Shown here: positions 1 to 7,374 of the stretch, one piece after another
Layout of the letters: the number at the start of each line of letters is the position of its first letter
How positions within the stretch are numbered: position 1 is the first letter of the stretch
Origin: Streptomyces sp. NRRL S-1022
GTDB taxonomy: Bacteria; Actinomycetota; Actinomycetes; Streptomycetales; Streptomycetaceae
Reading direction: 5' to 3'
Assembly: GCF_000720135.1 (NCBI RefSeq)
Contig: NZ_JOIU01000013.1
Span: 62,001 to 126,000, forward strand
DNA length: 64,000 nucleotides
Translations under genes and position numbers: made by a program
Notes under the pieces: generated by a model
Databases searched by the model: none
What the model saw: the letters and a program-made list of their open reading frames with translations, nothing else
What the model was told of the DNA's origin: nothing

Positions 1-1
1 G

Positions 2-313
2 GCCGCGGACCGGTACATCGACCTGCGGGCCATGGAGGCCACCCTGTGGCAGGCCGCCTGGCGGATCGCCTCGGGGACGCCGGGTGCGCTGCCCGTCGCC
101 GGGGACCTCGCCGTCGCGAAGATCTGGGCGGCGGAGGGGGTACGGCGGGTGGTGCAGACGGCACAGCATCTGCACGGCGGGTTCGGCGCCGACACCGACT
201 ACCCGCTGCACCGCTACCACGCCTGGGCCAAGCACCTGGAGCTGGCGCTCGGCCCGGCGGCGGCGTACGAGGAACGGCTCGGCGACCTGCTGGCCGCCCA
301 TCCCCTCGCCTGA
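2..313 (+). CDS. Acyl-CoA dehydrogenase, C-terminal fragment (cut by window start)
   Basis: This is the last 103 codons of a gene that begins before the window. The visible part is helical and carries motifs of the C-terminal domain of flavin-dependent acyl-CoA dehydrogenases: AAWRIASG, AVAKIWAAEG, then the very typical QTAQHLHGGFG followed by YPLHRYHAWAK. In this family the HGG(F/x)G stretch lies by the FAD and active site and the helices form the tetramer interface. The enzymes oxidise acyl-CoA thioesters with FAD and pass electrons to ETF. Substrate cannot be judged from this piece. The stop codon lies inside a 27-bp tandem duplication, so the extreme C-terminus may differ from relatives. 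The family call is solid; the specific role is unknown. Confidence 0.85.
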   Translation, partial: AADRYIDLRAMEATLWQAAWRIASGTPGALPVAGDLAVAKIWAAEGVRRVVQTAQHLHGGFGADTDYPLHRYHAWAKHLELALGPAAAYEERLGDLLAAHPLA

Positions 314-349
314 CACCGCCGTGCCCATCCCCTCGCCTGACACCGCCGT
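296..349. repeat. Perfect 27-bp tandem duplication across a stop codon
   Basis: Bases 296-322 and 323-349 are identical 27-mers (beginning GCCCATCCCCTCGCC). The first copy contains the TGA of the acyl-CoA dehydrogenase gene at 311-313. It is followed at once by a second imperfect duplication of about 20 bp (346-365 and 366-385, CCGTACCGGACCCC...). Such fresh duplications usually come from slipped replication. The gene still ends at the first TGA, so the protein is not lengthened. Confidence 0.9.
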
Positions 350-383
350 ACCGGACCCCCGTCCCGCCGTACCGGACCCCGTC

Positions 384-412
384 CCACTGGACCGGCAGGA
401 ATGGTCCAGTGG
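384..412. terminator. Hairpin between convergent genes
   Basis: A perfect 10-bp inverted repeat, CCACTGGACC (384-393) and GGTCCAGTGG (403-412), with a 9-nt loop lies between the ends of the acyl-CoA dehydrogenase (+) and the rhodanese (-). There is no U-tract, which is common for actinomycete terminators. Its place between converging genes makes a bidirectional terminator likely. Confidence 0.55.
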
Positions 413-465
413 CCGACAGGGACCGTCAGCGGCCGGCAGGGCCCGGCAGCGGCGACAAGGCCCGG

Positions 466-813
466 CTACAGGACGAAGCCCGGCTTGCCCTCGTCGGTGA
501 CGACCGGGCGGCCGGTGGTCTGCCAGTGCTGCATGCCGCCGTCGACGTTGACCGCGTCGATTCCCTGCTGGACCAGGTACGTCGTGACCTGGGCGGAGCG
601 GCCGCCCGAGCGGCAGATGACGTGGACACGGCCGTCCTGCGGGGCGGCCTCGGTCAGCTCGCCGTAGCGGGCCACGAACTCGCTGATGGGAATGTGCAGG
701 GCTCCCTCGGCGTGGCCCGCCTGCCACTCGTCGTCCTCGCGGACGTCCAGCAGGAAGTCACCGTCCTTGAGATCCGCGATCTGGACCGTGGGCACACCAG
801 CTCCGTAATTCAT
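466..813 (-). CDS. Single-domain rhodanese-like sulfurtransferase
   Basis: A 115-residue protein read from an ATG at 813. It is a single rhodanese domain: LLDVREDDEW and GHAEGALHIPISE near the N-terminus, and the active-site loop CRSGGRS near residue 67, whose Cys would carry the persulfide. The C-terminal GGMQHWQTTGRP is also typical of stand-alone rhodaneses of the GlpE/PspE type. Members move sulfane sulfur to acceptors such as cyanide or thioredoxin; the true acceptor here is unknown. No signal peptide is seen, so it should be cytoplasmic. The reading frame stays open further upstream, but the ATG fits the conserved domain start. Confidence 0.9.
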   Translation of the reverse strand: MNYGAGVPTVQIADLKDGDFLLDVREDDEWQAGHAEGALHIPISEFVARYGELTEAAPQDGRVHVICRSGGRSAQVTTYLVQQGIDAVNVDGGMQHWQTTGRPVVTDEGKPGFVL

Positions 814-844
814 GGCTCCGACGCTACCCGAAGCCCGGGGCGGG

Positions 845-1657
845 TCAGTCCTGTCCCGACAGGGAGGCCAGTTCCGCCTCCCGATGGGCGATGTCCGCAC
901 GCAGCCGGCCCGCGATCTCGTCGAGCAGCCCGTCGGGGTCGTCCGGGGCGAGCCGGAGCATGCCGGCGATCGCGCCCTCCTCCAGTTCCCGGGCGACCAG
1001 GGTGAGCAGCTCCTTGCGCTGGGCGAGCCATTCGAGGCGGGCGTACAGCTCCTCGGCGGGACTCGGGCGGCGCTCGGGCGGTACCGGCCCGGCCGCCCAC
1101 TCCGCGGCCAGCTCCCTGAGCAGGGCCTCGTCACCGCGGGCGTAGGCGGCGTTGACCCGGCCGAGGAACTCCTCGCGCCGCTTCTGCTCCGCTTCCTCCT
1201 GGGCCAGGTCCGGGTGGGCCTTGCGAGCCAGCTCGCGGTAGAGCTTGCGGGCCTCCTCGCTGGGGCGTACCCGCTGCGGGGGCCGTACCGGCTGGTCGGT
1301 GAGCATGGCGACGGCCTCCGGGAACAGGCCGGCGCCGTCCATCCAGCCGTGCAGCAGGTCCTCCACGCCGGGCATCGGCAGCACCCGGGCGCGGGCCTCC
1401 TGCGCGCGGCGGATGTCCTCGGGGTCACCGCTGCGGGCGGCCTTCGCCTCGGCGATCTCGGCGTCCAGCTCCTCGATGCGGGCGTAGAGCGGGCCGAGGC
1501 GCTGTTCGTGCAGGCGGGCGAAGTTCTCGACCTCGACGCGGAAGGTCTCCACGGCGATCTCGTACTCGATCAACGCCTGCTCGGCGGCCCGCACGGCCTG
1601 TTCCAGCCGCTCCTCGGGGCGGGGGGCCTGGGACTGGTCGGCTTCCGGGGTCGTCAC
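845..1657 (-). CDS. J-domain-like coiled-coil protein
   Basis: A 270-residue protein if the GTG at 1657 is used; the frame is open to 1726 but the extra N-terminal residues look non-coding. The N-terminal half (about 10-85) is a charged, heptad-rich helix, likely a coiled coil. Around residues 125-175 the sequence ARKLYRELARKAHPDLA followed by RVNAAYARGDEALL resembles helices II-IV of a J domain. The His-Pro-Asp tripeptide of true DnaJ proteins is present in AHPDLA. The C-terminal half is again charged and helical. It may be a co-chaperone, but without the zinc-binding and substrate domains of DnaJ. It lies 31 bp upstream of the rhodanese gene on the same strand, so the two may be co-transcribed. 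Confidence 0.65.
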   Translation of the reverse strand: MTTPEADQSQAPRPEERLEQAVRAAEQALIEYEIAVETFRVEVENFARLHEQRLGPLYARIEELDAEIAEAKAARSGDPEDIRRAQEARARVLPMPGVEDLLHGWMDGAGLFPEAVAMLTDQPVRPPQRVRPSEEARKLYRELARKAHPDLAQEEAEQKRREEFLGRVNAAYARGDEALLRELAAEWAAGPVPPERRPSPAEELYARLEWLAQRKELLTLVARELEEGAIAGMLRLAPDDPDGLLDEIAGRLRADIAHREAELASLSGQD

Positions 1658-1744
1658 CCGCCCAGCGTAGCCGCTGCTCCCGGTCCGGACCGGGTTGCGG
1701 TTCCCGGCTCCCGGGAAACCCCCCACAACACCCCGGGAACCCCC

Positions 1745-3244
1745 TCACACCCCCGGCTCGGCCTCGATCCGCCCCGCCCGGATGCCCGCGACCAGGTCGG
1801 CGTGGTCCGCCTCCGTGCGGTCGGCGTAGGCCACGGCGAAGTCGGCGATCGCCTCGTCCAGCTCCTCGTTCTTGCCGCAGTACCCGGCGATCAGCCGCGG
1901 GTCGGCGCTGTGGGAGTGGGCGCGGGCCAGCAGGGCGCCGGTCATGCGGCCGTAGTCGTCGACCTGGTCGGCGGCGAGGGCGGCCGGGTCGACGCTGCCC
2001 TTGCGGTTGCGGAACTGGCGCACCTGGTACGGGCGCCCCTCCACCGTGGTCCACCCCAGCAGGACGTCGCTGACGACCTGCATCCGCTTCTGCCCGAGGA
2101 CCACCCGGCGGCCCTCGTGCGCCACCGCGGGCGCCTCGAAACCGGCGGTGACCAGGTGCGGGAGGAGCGCGGAGGGGCGGGCCTCCTTCACCTGGAGGAC
2201 CAGGGGCTCGCCGCGGTGGTCGAGGAGCAGGACGACGTAGGACCGGGTGCCGACGCTGCCGGTGCCGACCACGCGGAAGGCGACGTCGTGCACGGCGTGC
2301 CGGGCGAGCAGGGGGTGGCGGTCCTCGCCGAGCGTGCCGACGTACGCCTCCAGGGACGCGGTGACCGCGGCGGCCTCGGCGTCGGGTATGCGGCGCAGCA
2401 CCGGCGGGGCGGGCACGAACCGGCGTCCGCCGTCGGGCGCCGCCTCGGTCGACTTCGCGGCGAACCTTCCGCTGGTGTTGGCCCGGGCCTTCTCCGAGAC
2501 CCGCTGGAGCGTGCCGAGCAGGTCGTGGGCGTCGGTGTGGGAGACCAGCTCCTCGTCCGCGATGGCGTTCCAGGCGTCGAGCGCGGGCAGCTTGGCGAGC
2601 AGCCGCATGGTGCGGCGGTAGGCGCCGGCCGCGTCCTGGGCCGCGGCGCGGCAGACGTCCTCGTCGGCGCCCGCCTCCCGGCCGGCCAGCACCAGCGAGA
2701 CGGCGAGCCGCTTGAGGTCCCATTCCCAGGGGCCGTACACGGTCTCGTCGAAGTCGTTCAGGTCGATGACGAGGCCGCCGCGGGCGTCGCCGTACAGGCC
2801 GAAGTTGGCGGCGTGCGCGTCACCGCAGATCTGGGTGCCGATCCGGGTCGAGGGGGTGCGGGCGAGGTCGTACGCCATGAGTCCGGCGGCGCCGCGCAGG
2901 AAGGCGAACGGGGTGGCCGCCATCCGCCCCACGCGCAGCGGGGTCAGCTCGGGGATGCGGCCGGCGTTGGACTCGGCCACCGCGCTCACCGCGTCGGGCC
3001 GGGCGGTGTCCAGGTCGAGCGCGGCGTGGGCGGAGCGCGGCACGCTCGTCCGCAGTGCCTTGCCCTCAGCCTTCGGCGAGTCCTGCGGCGGCCACGGGGC
3101 GAACCCGCGCACCCGGGGCAGCCGGCGCGCACCTCCGTCCGCCGCGCCCGTCGCGCCTGTCCCGTCCGCCGCGCCCGCACCGCTTCCGGTCACACCGACC
3201 GCCTCCCCCGAACCAGCCGAACGCACGGGCGCCGGCACGAACAT
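1745..3244 (-). CDS. DUF2252 family protein
   Basis: A 499-residue protein with an ATG at 3244; a TTG just upstream is also possible and neither has a convincing Shine-Dalgarno site. After a low-complexity Gly/Ala-rich N-terminus (about 1-40) the protein shows DUF2252 features: RVGRMAATPFAFLRGAAGLMAYDLA, GDAHAANFG, VIDLNDFDET and WEWDLKRLAVSLVLA. The GDxHxxNFG and DFD motifs resemble the catalytic loop and metal-binding loop of aminoglycoside-phosphotransferase-like kinases, so a kinase-like fold is plausible. No substrate is known for the family, and I assign no reaction. It stands alone: about 490 bp without a gene lies upstream, and the J-like gene downstream has its own start. Confidence 0.85.
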   Translation of the reverse strand: MFVPAPVRSAGSGEAVGVTGSGAGAADGTGATGAADGGARRLPRVRGFAPWPPQDSPKAEGKALRTSVPRSAHAALDLDTARPDAVSAVAESNAGRIPELTPLRVGRMAATPFAFLRGAAGLMAYDLARTPSTRIGTQICGDAHAANFGLYGDARGGLVIDLNDFDETVYGPWEWDLKRLAVSLVLAGREAGADEDVCRAAAQDAAGAYRRTMRLLAKLPALDAWNAIADEELVSHTDAHDLLGTLQRVSEKARANTSGRFAAKSTEAAPDGGRRFVPAPPVLRRIPDAEAAAVTASLEAYVGTLGEDRHPLLARHAVHDVAFRVVGTGSVGTRSYVVLLLDHRGEPLVLQVKEARPSALLPHLVTAGFEAPAVAHEGRRVVLGQKRMQVVSDVLLGWTTVEGRPYQVRQFRNRKGSVDPAALAADQVDDYGRMTGALLARAHSHSADPRLIAGYCGKNEELDEAIADFAVAYADRTEADHADLVAGIRAGRIEAEPGV

Positions 3245-3480
3245 CAACTCGAAGGAGACCGTACAACCGGTGGCCGAAACGCGTCAGACCCTGTGGAAAA
3301 CTCCGCCGGCGCGACGGCCGCGGCACCCGGCGGAGGCCACAGGGCGCCGGTGGTCTTCCCGCAGCCGGCCCGATGCGAGGCGATCTTCGTGCGGGCGGAG
3401 GGCCGGCCGCCGGCCGCGCCGACCCCGTCGCCGTCGCCACCGAAGCACGGTTGCCTCCGCTCCGGCGATCACGTCACCTC

Positions 3481-3552
3481 GGCTCTCCGGAGAAGCGAGC
3501 CCCCGGCTCTCCGGAGAAATGAGCCCCCGACGCCTCCGGAGGAGGTGAGCCC
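3481..3552. repeat. Three spaced CTCCGGAG palindromes in about 24-bp repeats
   Basis: The unit GGCTCTCCGGAGAA(GC/AT)GAGCCCC occurs twice in perfect 24-bp register (3481-3504 and 3505-3528). A diverged third copy centred on CTCCGGAG follows (3534-3541). The palindromes at 3485, 3509 and 3534 are thus 24 and 25 bp apart, somewhat more than two helical turns. This could be an array of operator sites, most naturally for the leftward DUF2252 gene, or a repeat without function. Confidence 0.6.
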
Positions 3553-3672
3553 ACCCGGCCCGGACATCGCTCCCGCGCAGGCGGCAACAGCGCGGCCCCG
3601 CCCGTGAGATAGCTCACCGACGAGGCCAACGGCGCCCGGCTGTGCGATCCCTCACACACCGGAACACAACGA

Positions 3673-3719
3673 GAAACGGGCCCCCGCCGTGACTTCCGTC
3701 ACCGGCAGAGACCCGTTTC
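3673..3719 (-). terminator. Compound hairpin behind tRNA-Leu
   Basis: The outer stem GAAACGGG (3673-3680) / CCCGTTTC (3712-3719) encloses an inner hairpin GTGAC-TTCC-GTCAC (3689-3702). On the minus strand it follows the 3' end of tRNA-Leu and is followed by a short T-rich stretch, as expected for an intrinsic terminator. Confidence 0.6.
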
Positions 3720-3733
3720 AACGGTTTTCTCTG

Positions 3734-3817
3734 TGCGCGAGGGGGGAGTTGAACCCCCACGCCCTTGCGGGCACTGGAACCTGAATCCAGCGCGTCTGCC
3801 TATTCCGCCACCCGCGC
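3734..3817 (-). tRNA. tRNA-Leu (anticodon CAG)
   Basis: Read on the minus strand this 84-nt segment folds as a class II tRNA. The acceptor stem GCGCGGG pairs with CUCGCGC (one G-U), the anticodon stem CUGGA/UCCAG carries loop UUCAGGU (anticodon CAG), there is a long variable arm (GCCCGCAAGGGC), and the T-arm has GGGGG-UUCAACU-CCCCC. The discriminator base is A. The 3' CCA is not encoded; genomic bases after A73 read CAG, so CCA must be added post-transcriptionally, for which the CCA-adding enzyme gene lies at 62004-63446. Confidence 0.97.
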
Positions 3818-4245
3818 ATTGGGTGTGTCTTCCGGTCCCGGCCCTTTCGGGCTGGCCCCTTCCGACACCCAGAACATTAGCACGTCGTACGGGGTGGATT
3901 CACATCGCTTCCCGCCCGCCCCGCCCCGCCACCTGGGGCGCACCCGGGACGGCGCTCGGACGGGCGTGCGTATCAGGCAGACGCGCTTCTCGTATCAACC
4001 TCGTACCGGTCCCGGTCATCTCCCCGGAGGCGGACCGGGTCCACAGCCGGGTGCGGGACACTGGTTGTGGACCGCCTCTACGATCCATGGCAGCAGGACA
4101 CGCGCCAGGAGTTCCAAGGGCAGCCGCTGGGGGAACCGGCTGATTGGCGGGCGCGTAGATACGATCAGTGAGCAGTACCGGCAGTACCCGGCAAGGCAGC
4201 GGCACAGAGCAGGCAAGACGACGGCAGGGACGGAGGAGGTGCCCC

Positions 4246-5100
4246 ATGGGAGTCCTGAAGAAGTTCGAGCAGCGTCTCGAAGGTCTGGTGAACGGCACCT
4301 TCGCCAAGGTCTTCAAGTCCGAGGTCCAGCCCGTGGAGATCGCCGGAGCGCTCCAGCGGGAGTGCGACAACAACGCCACGATCTGGAACCGTGACCGGAC
4401 CGTCGTACCCAACGACTTCATCGTGGAGCTGAGCGCGCCGGACCACGAGCGCCTCAGCCCCTACTCCGGGCAGCTCGGCGACGAGCTGGCCGGCATGGTG
4501 CGCGACTACGCCAAGCAGCAGCGCTACACCTTCATGGGGCCGATCAAGGTCAACCTGGAGAAGGCCGAGGACCTGGACACCGGCCTGTACCGGGTGCGCT
4601 CGCGCACCCTCGCCTCCTCCAGCAGCCAGCAGGCGGCGCCGCAGGCGCCCGCCGGACGCCCCGCACAGAGCGCCCCGGGCGGTTACGGCTACCCGCCGGC
4701 CGCCCCCGCGGGCGCGCCCCCGATGCCGGCCGCGCCGCCGCCCGGCGCCCGCCCCGGCGGGTACGGCTACCCGCAGCCCGCCACCCAGCGGCCCGCCGCG
4801 CCCCCGATGAGCGGCGCGCGCACCCGCTACTGGATCGAGATCAACGGCACCCGCCACCAGATCTCCCGCCCGACGCTGGTGCTGGGCCGCAGCACCGACG
4901 CCGACGTGCGGATCGACGACCCCGGCGTCTCCCGCCGGCACTGCGAGATCCGGACCGGAACGCCCTCGACGATCCAGGATCTCGGCTCCACCAACGGCAT
5001 CGTGGTGGACGGGCAGCACACCACCCGCGCTACGCTCCGCGACGGCTCGCGGATCGTCGTGGGCAGCACCACCGTTATCTATAGGCAAGCCGAAGGGTGA
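4246..5100 (+). CDS. fhaA: FhaA: DUF3662/FHA-domain protein
   Basis: A 284-residue cytoplasmic protein. The ATG at 4246 follows a strong GGAGGAGG. The N-terminal DUF3662 domain (about 1-120) begins MGVLKKFEQRLEGLVNG and contains VQPVEIAGALQREC. A Pro/Gly/Ala-rich linker with repeated GGYGYP units (about 125-195) leads to a C-terminal FHA domain (about 200-284) with GRSTDADVRIDDPGVSRRHCEI and the LGSTNG signature. FHA domains bind phosphothreonine. In mycobacteria FhaA recognises the phosphorylated pseudokinase region linked to MviN (MurJ) and is tied to PknB control of peptidoglycan synthesis. A separate pseudokinase gene next to murJ is present here at 55149-56870, which makes it a natural partner by inference. 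First gene of the fhaA-fhaB-phosphatase-rodA-pbpA-pknB cluster. Confidence 0.95.
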   Translation: MGVLKKFEQRLEGLVNGTFAKVFKSEVQPVEIAGALQRECDNNATIWNRDRTVVPNDFIVELSAPDHERLSPYSGQLGDELAGMVRDYAKQQRYTFMGPIKVNLEKAEDLDTGLYRVRSRTLASSSSQQAAPQAPAGRPAQSAPGGYGYPPAAPAGAPPMPAAPPPGARPGGYGYPQPATQRPAAPPMSGARTRYWIEINGTRHQISRPTLVLGRSTDADVRIDDPGVSRRHCEIRTGTPSTIQDLGSTNGIVVDGQHTTRATLRDGSRIVVGSTTVIYRQAEG

Positions 5101-5110
5101 AGCGGGGGCA

Positions 5111-5638
5111 ATGTCAGAGCTGACCCTCACGGTCATGCGGCTGGGTTTCCTGGCCGTACTGTGGCTGTTCGTGATCGTGGCCGTGCAGGTCATCCGGAGC
5201 GACCTGTTCGGTACGCGCGTCACCCAGCGCGGATCGCGTAGGGAGGCCGCCCGGCCGCAGCAGGCCGGCCGGCAACAGGCCCGGCAGCAGGCCGCGCCGC
5301 CGCCGCAGCGTGCCCAGCAGGGCGGCGGCCGCCGGGGCCGCAACGCCCCCTCCAAGCTGGTCGTGACCGAGGGCACGCTGACCGGCACCACCGTGGCGTT
5401 GCAGGGCCAGACGATCACCCTGGGCCGGGCGCACGACTCCACGATCGTGCTGGACGACGACTACGCCTCCAGCCGCCATGCCCGGATCTACCCGGACCGC
5501 GACGGCCAGTGGATCATCGAGGATCTCGGTTCCACCAACGGCACTTACCTGGACCGATCCCGGCTGACGACCCCTACGCCGATCCCGCTGGGTGCGCCGA
5601 TCCGCATCGGCAAGACCGCGATCGAGCTGCGGAAGTAG
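5111..5638 (+). CDS. fhaB: FhaB: membrane-anchored FHA-domain protein
   Basis: A 175-residue protein starting at ATG 5111, 10 bp after fhaA, so very likely the same transcript. One transmembrane helix at the N-terminus (about residues 8-28, LGFLAVLWLFVIVAVQVI) is followed by a Gln/Arg/Ala-rich linker. A C-terminal FHA domain (about 85-170) has GRAHDSTIVLDDDYASSRHARI and LGSTNGTYLD. The mycobacterial counterpart (FhaB/FipA) binds phosphothreonine on division and wall-synthesis proteins and is a PknB substrate. By family and position it should bring phosphoproteins to the inner face of the membrane. Confidence 0.95.
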   Translation: MSELTLTVMRLGFLAVLWLFVIVAVQVIRSDLFGTRVTQRGSRREAARPQQAGRQQARQQAAPPPQRAQQGGGRRGRNAPSKLVVTEGTLTGTTVALQGQTITLGRAHDSTIVLDDDYASSRHARIYPDRDGQWIIEDLGSTNGTYLDRSRLTTPTPIPLGAPIRIGKTAIELRK

Positions 5639-5730
5639 TGCTACGTCATGAATAAGCGCGAGCGGAGCGAGCACGCAGCGGCAGGCCGCCACCCGGTCTC
5701 CGGCGCGCTCCCAACCGGAGGGTGGGCAGT

Positions 5731-7347
5731 GTGGCTCGACACGACCGGCTGTACCCGGAGCCGACGGGCGAGGTGCGCATGAGTCTGTCACTGCGCTTTG
5801 CCGCCGGATCGCACAAAGGCATGATCCGGGAGGGCAACGAGGACTCCGGTTACGCCGGCCCGCGCCTGCTCGCCATCGCCGACGGCATGGGCGGCCAGGC
5901 CGCGGGCGAGGTCGCCTCCTCCGAGGTGATCTCCACCCTGGTCACGCTCGACGACGACGTGCCCGGCTCCGACATCCTCACCTCCCTCGGCGTGGCCGTG
6001 CAGCGCGCCAACGACCAGCTGCGCTCCATGGTCGAGGAGGACCCCCAGCTGGAGGGCATGGGCACCACCCTCACCGCCCTGCTCTGGACCGGCCAGCGGC
6101 TCGGTCTGGTGCACGTCGGCGACTCGCGCGCCTACCTGCTCCGCGACGGGGTGCTCACCCAGATCACCCAGGACCACACCTGGGTGCAGCGGCTGGTGGA
6201 CGAGGGCCGGATCACCGAGGAAGAGGCCACCACCCACCCGCAGCGCTCCCTGCTGATGCGCGCCCTCGGCAGCGGCGACCACGTGGAGCCCGACCTGTCG
6301 GTCCGCGAGGTCCGGGCCGGCGACCGCTACCTGATCTGCTCCGACGGCCTGTCCGGCGTGGTCTCCCACCAGACGATGGAGGAGACCCTCGCCAGCTACC
6401 AGGGCCCGCAGGAGACCGTGCAGGAGCTGATCCAGCTCGCGCTGCGCGGCGGCGGCCCCGACAACATCACCGTCATCGTCGCCGACGTGCTCGACCTGGA
6501 CACCGGCGACACCCTCGCCGGCCAGCTGTCCGACCAGCCGGTCGTGGTCGGCGCCGTCGCAGAGAACCAGCACCACCTGCACGACAACGGCATCATGCAG
6601 ACCCCGGCCGGCCGCGCCTCCCACCTGGGCCGCCAGGGCCAGGGGCACGGCGGCGGCGAGTTCGGCCCGCCCGGCTCCGGCGACACCGCCGGCTACGCCC
6701 CGGCGGGCGGCTTCGGCGACTACGCCGAGGACGAGCTGACCAAGCCGCGCAAGCAGCGCAGATGGCTGAAGACCTCGCTCTACGGCGTCCTCGCCCTCGC
6801 CGTCGTCGGCGGCGGCCTGTACGGCGGTTACCGCTGGACGCAGACCCAGTACTACGTCGGCGCCAAGGACGAACACGTCGCGCTGTACCGCGGGATCAGC
6901 CAGGACCTGGCCTGGGTGTCGCTGTCGAAGGTGGAGAAGGACCACCCCGAGATCGAACTCAAGTACCTGCCGCCGTACCAGCAGAAGCAGGTGAAGGCCA
7001 CGATCGCGGAGGGTGGACTGCAGGCCGCCCAGGTCAAGGTCGACGAGCTGGCCGTGCAGGCCTCCGCCTGCCGCAAGCAGGCCGAGCGCAAGGCCGCCGA
7101 GAGCGCGCAGAACGCCCGGAAGGGCGCCGGGAAGACCGGCGGCACCAGGGGCACCACCACGCAGACCGCCTTCACCAAGGCCTCCCCGACCCCGAACCCG
7201 TCGGCCTCGAAGACGTCCCCGGCGTCCCCGACGTCGCCCGCGTCCCCTTCGAAGTCTCCGTCCACGACCCCGTCCGCGACCCCCAGCCCCGGCCCCACTC
7301 TCTCGGAGGATGAGCAGAAGGTCGTCTCGCTGTGCGGTAAGCAGTAG
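5731..7347 (+). CDS. pstP: PP2C-type Ser/Thr phosphatase, membrane anchored
   Basis: About 538 residues. I chose GTG 5731 because GGAGGGT lies 8-9 nt before it; GTG 5722 and ATG 5779 (MSLSLRFAAG) are alternatives that do not touch the domain. The PP2C catalytic domain (about 20-255) shows the metal-binding pattern: RxGNEDS, LLAIADGMGGQAAGEVAS, GMGTTLTALLW, HVGDSRAYLLRDG, LLMRALG, DRYLICSDGLSGVV and GPDNITVIV. A variable linker is followed by one transmembrane helix (about 345-365) and an outside segment. That segment has paired Cys residues and ends in a Ser/Thr/Pro-rich stretch rich in SPTSPAS-like repeats. It should reverse phosphorylation by PknB and related kinases. Between fhaB and rodA in a conserved actinobacterial operon. 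Confidence 0.95.
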   Translation: MARHDRLYPEPTGEVRMSLSLRFAAGSHKGMIREGNEDSGYAGPRLLAIADGMGGQAAGEVASSEVISTLVTLDDDVPGSDILTSLGVAVQRANDQLRSMVEEDPQLEGMGTTLTALLWTGQRLGLVHVGDSRAYLLRDGVLTQITQDHTWVQRLVDEGRITEEEATTHPQRSLLMRALGSGDHVEPDLSVREVRAGDRYLICSDGLSGVVSHQTMEETLASYQGPQETVQELIQLALRGGGPDNITVIVADVLDLDTGDTLAGQLSDQPVVVGAVAENQHHLHDNGIMQTPAGRASHLGRQGQGHGGGEFGPPGSGDTAGYAPAGGFGDYAEDELTKPRKQRRWLKTSLYGVLALAVVGGGLYGGYRWTQTQYYVGAKDEHVALYRGISQDLAWVSLSKVEKDHPEIELKYLPPYQQKQVKATIAEGGLQAAQVKVDELAVQASACRKQAERKAAESAQNARKGAGKTGGTRGTTTQTAFTKASPTPNPSASKTSPASPTSPASPSKSPSTTPSATPSPGPTLSEDEQKVVSLCGKQ

Positions 7348-7374
7348 GCAAGCCGTGAGAGGCCCTGTCACACG

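Larger units (their letters stand above)
3245..3733. other. Gene-free region with palindromic direct repeats
   Basis: I find no convincing gene in these about 490 bases. They contain three spaced CTCCGGAG palindromes (3481-3552, listed separately) and the terminator-like hairpin behind tRNA-Leu (3673-3719). The promoter of the DUF2252 gene must lie here because the gene reads leftward from 3244, but no clear -10/-35 pair stands out. Confidence 0.5.

Noticed and set aside
812..3607. A 931-codon open frame on the plus strand
   Set aside because: It lies opposite the rhodanese, J-like and DUF2252 genes; its protein is Gly/Val/Arg-rich without known motifs, a shadow caused by high GC.
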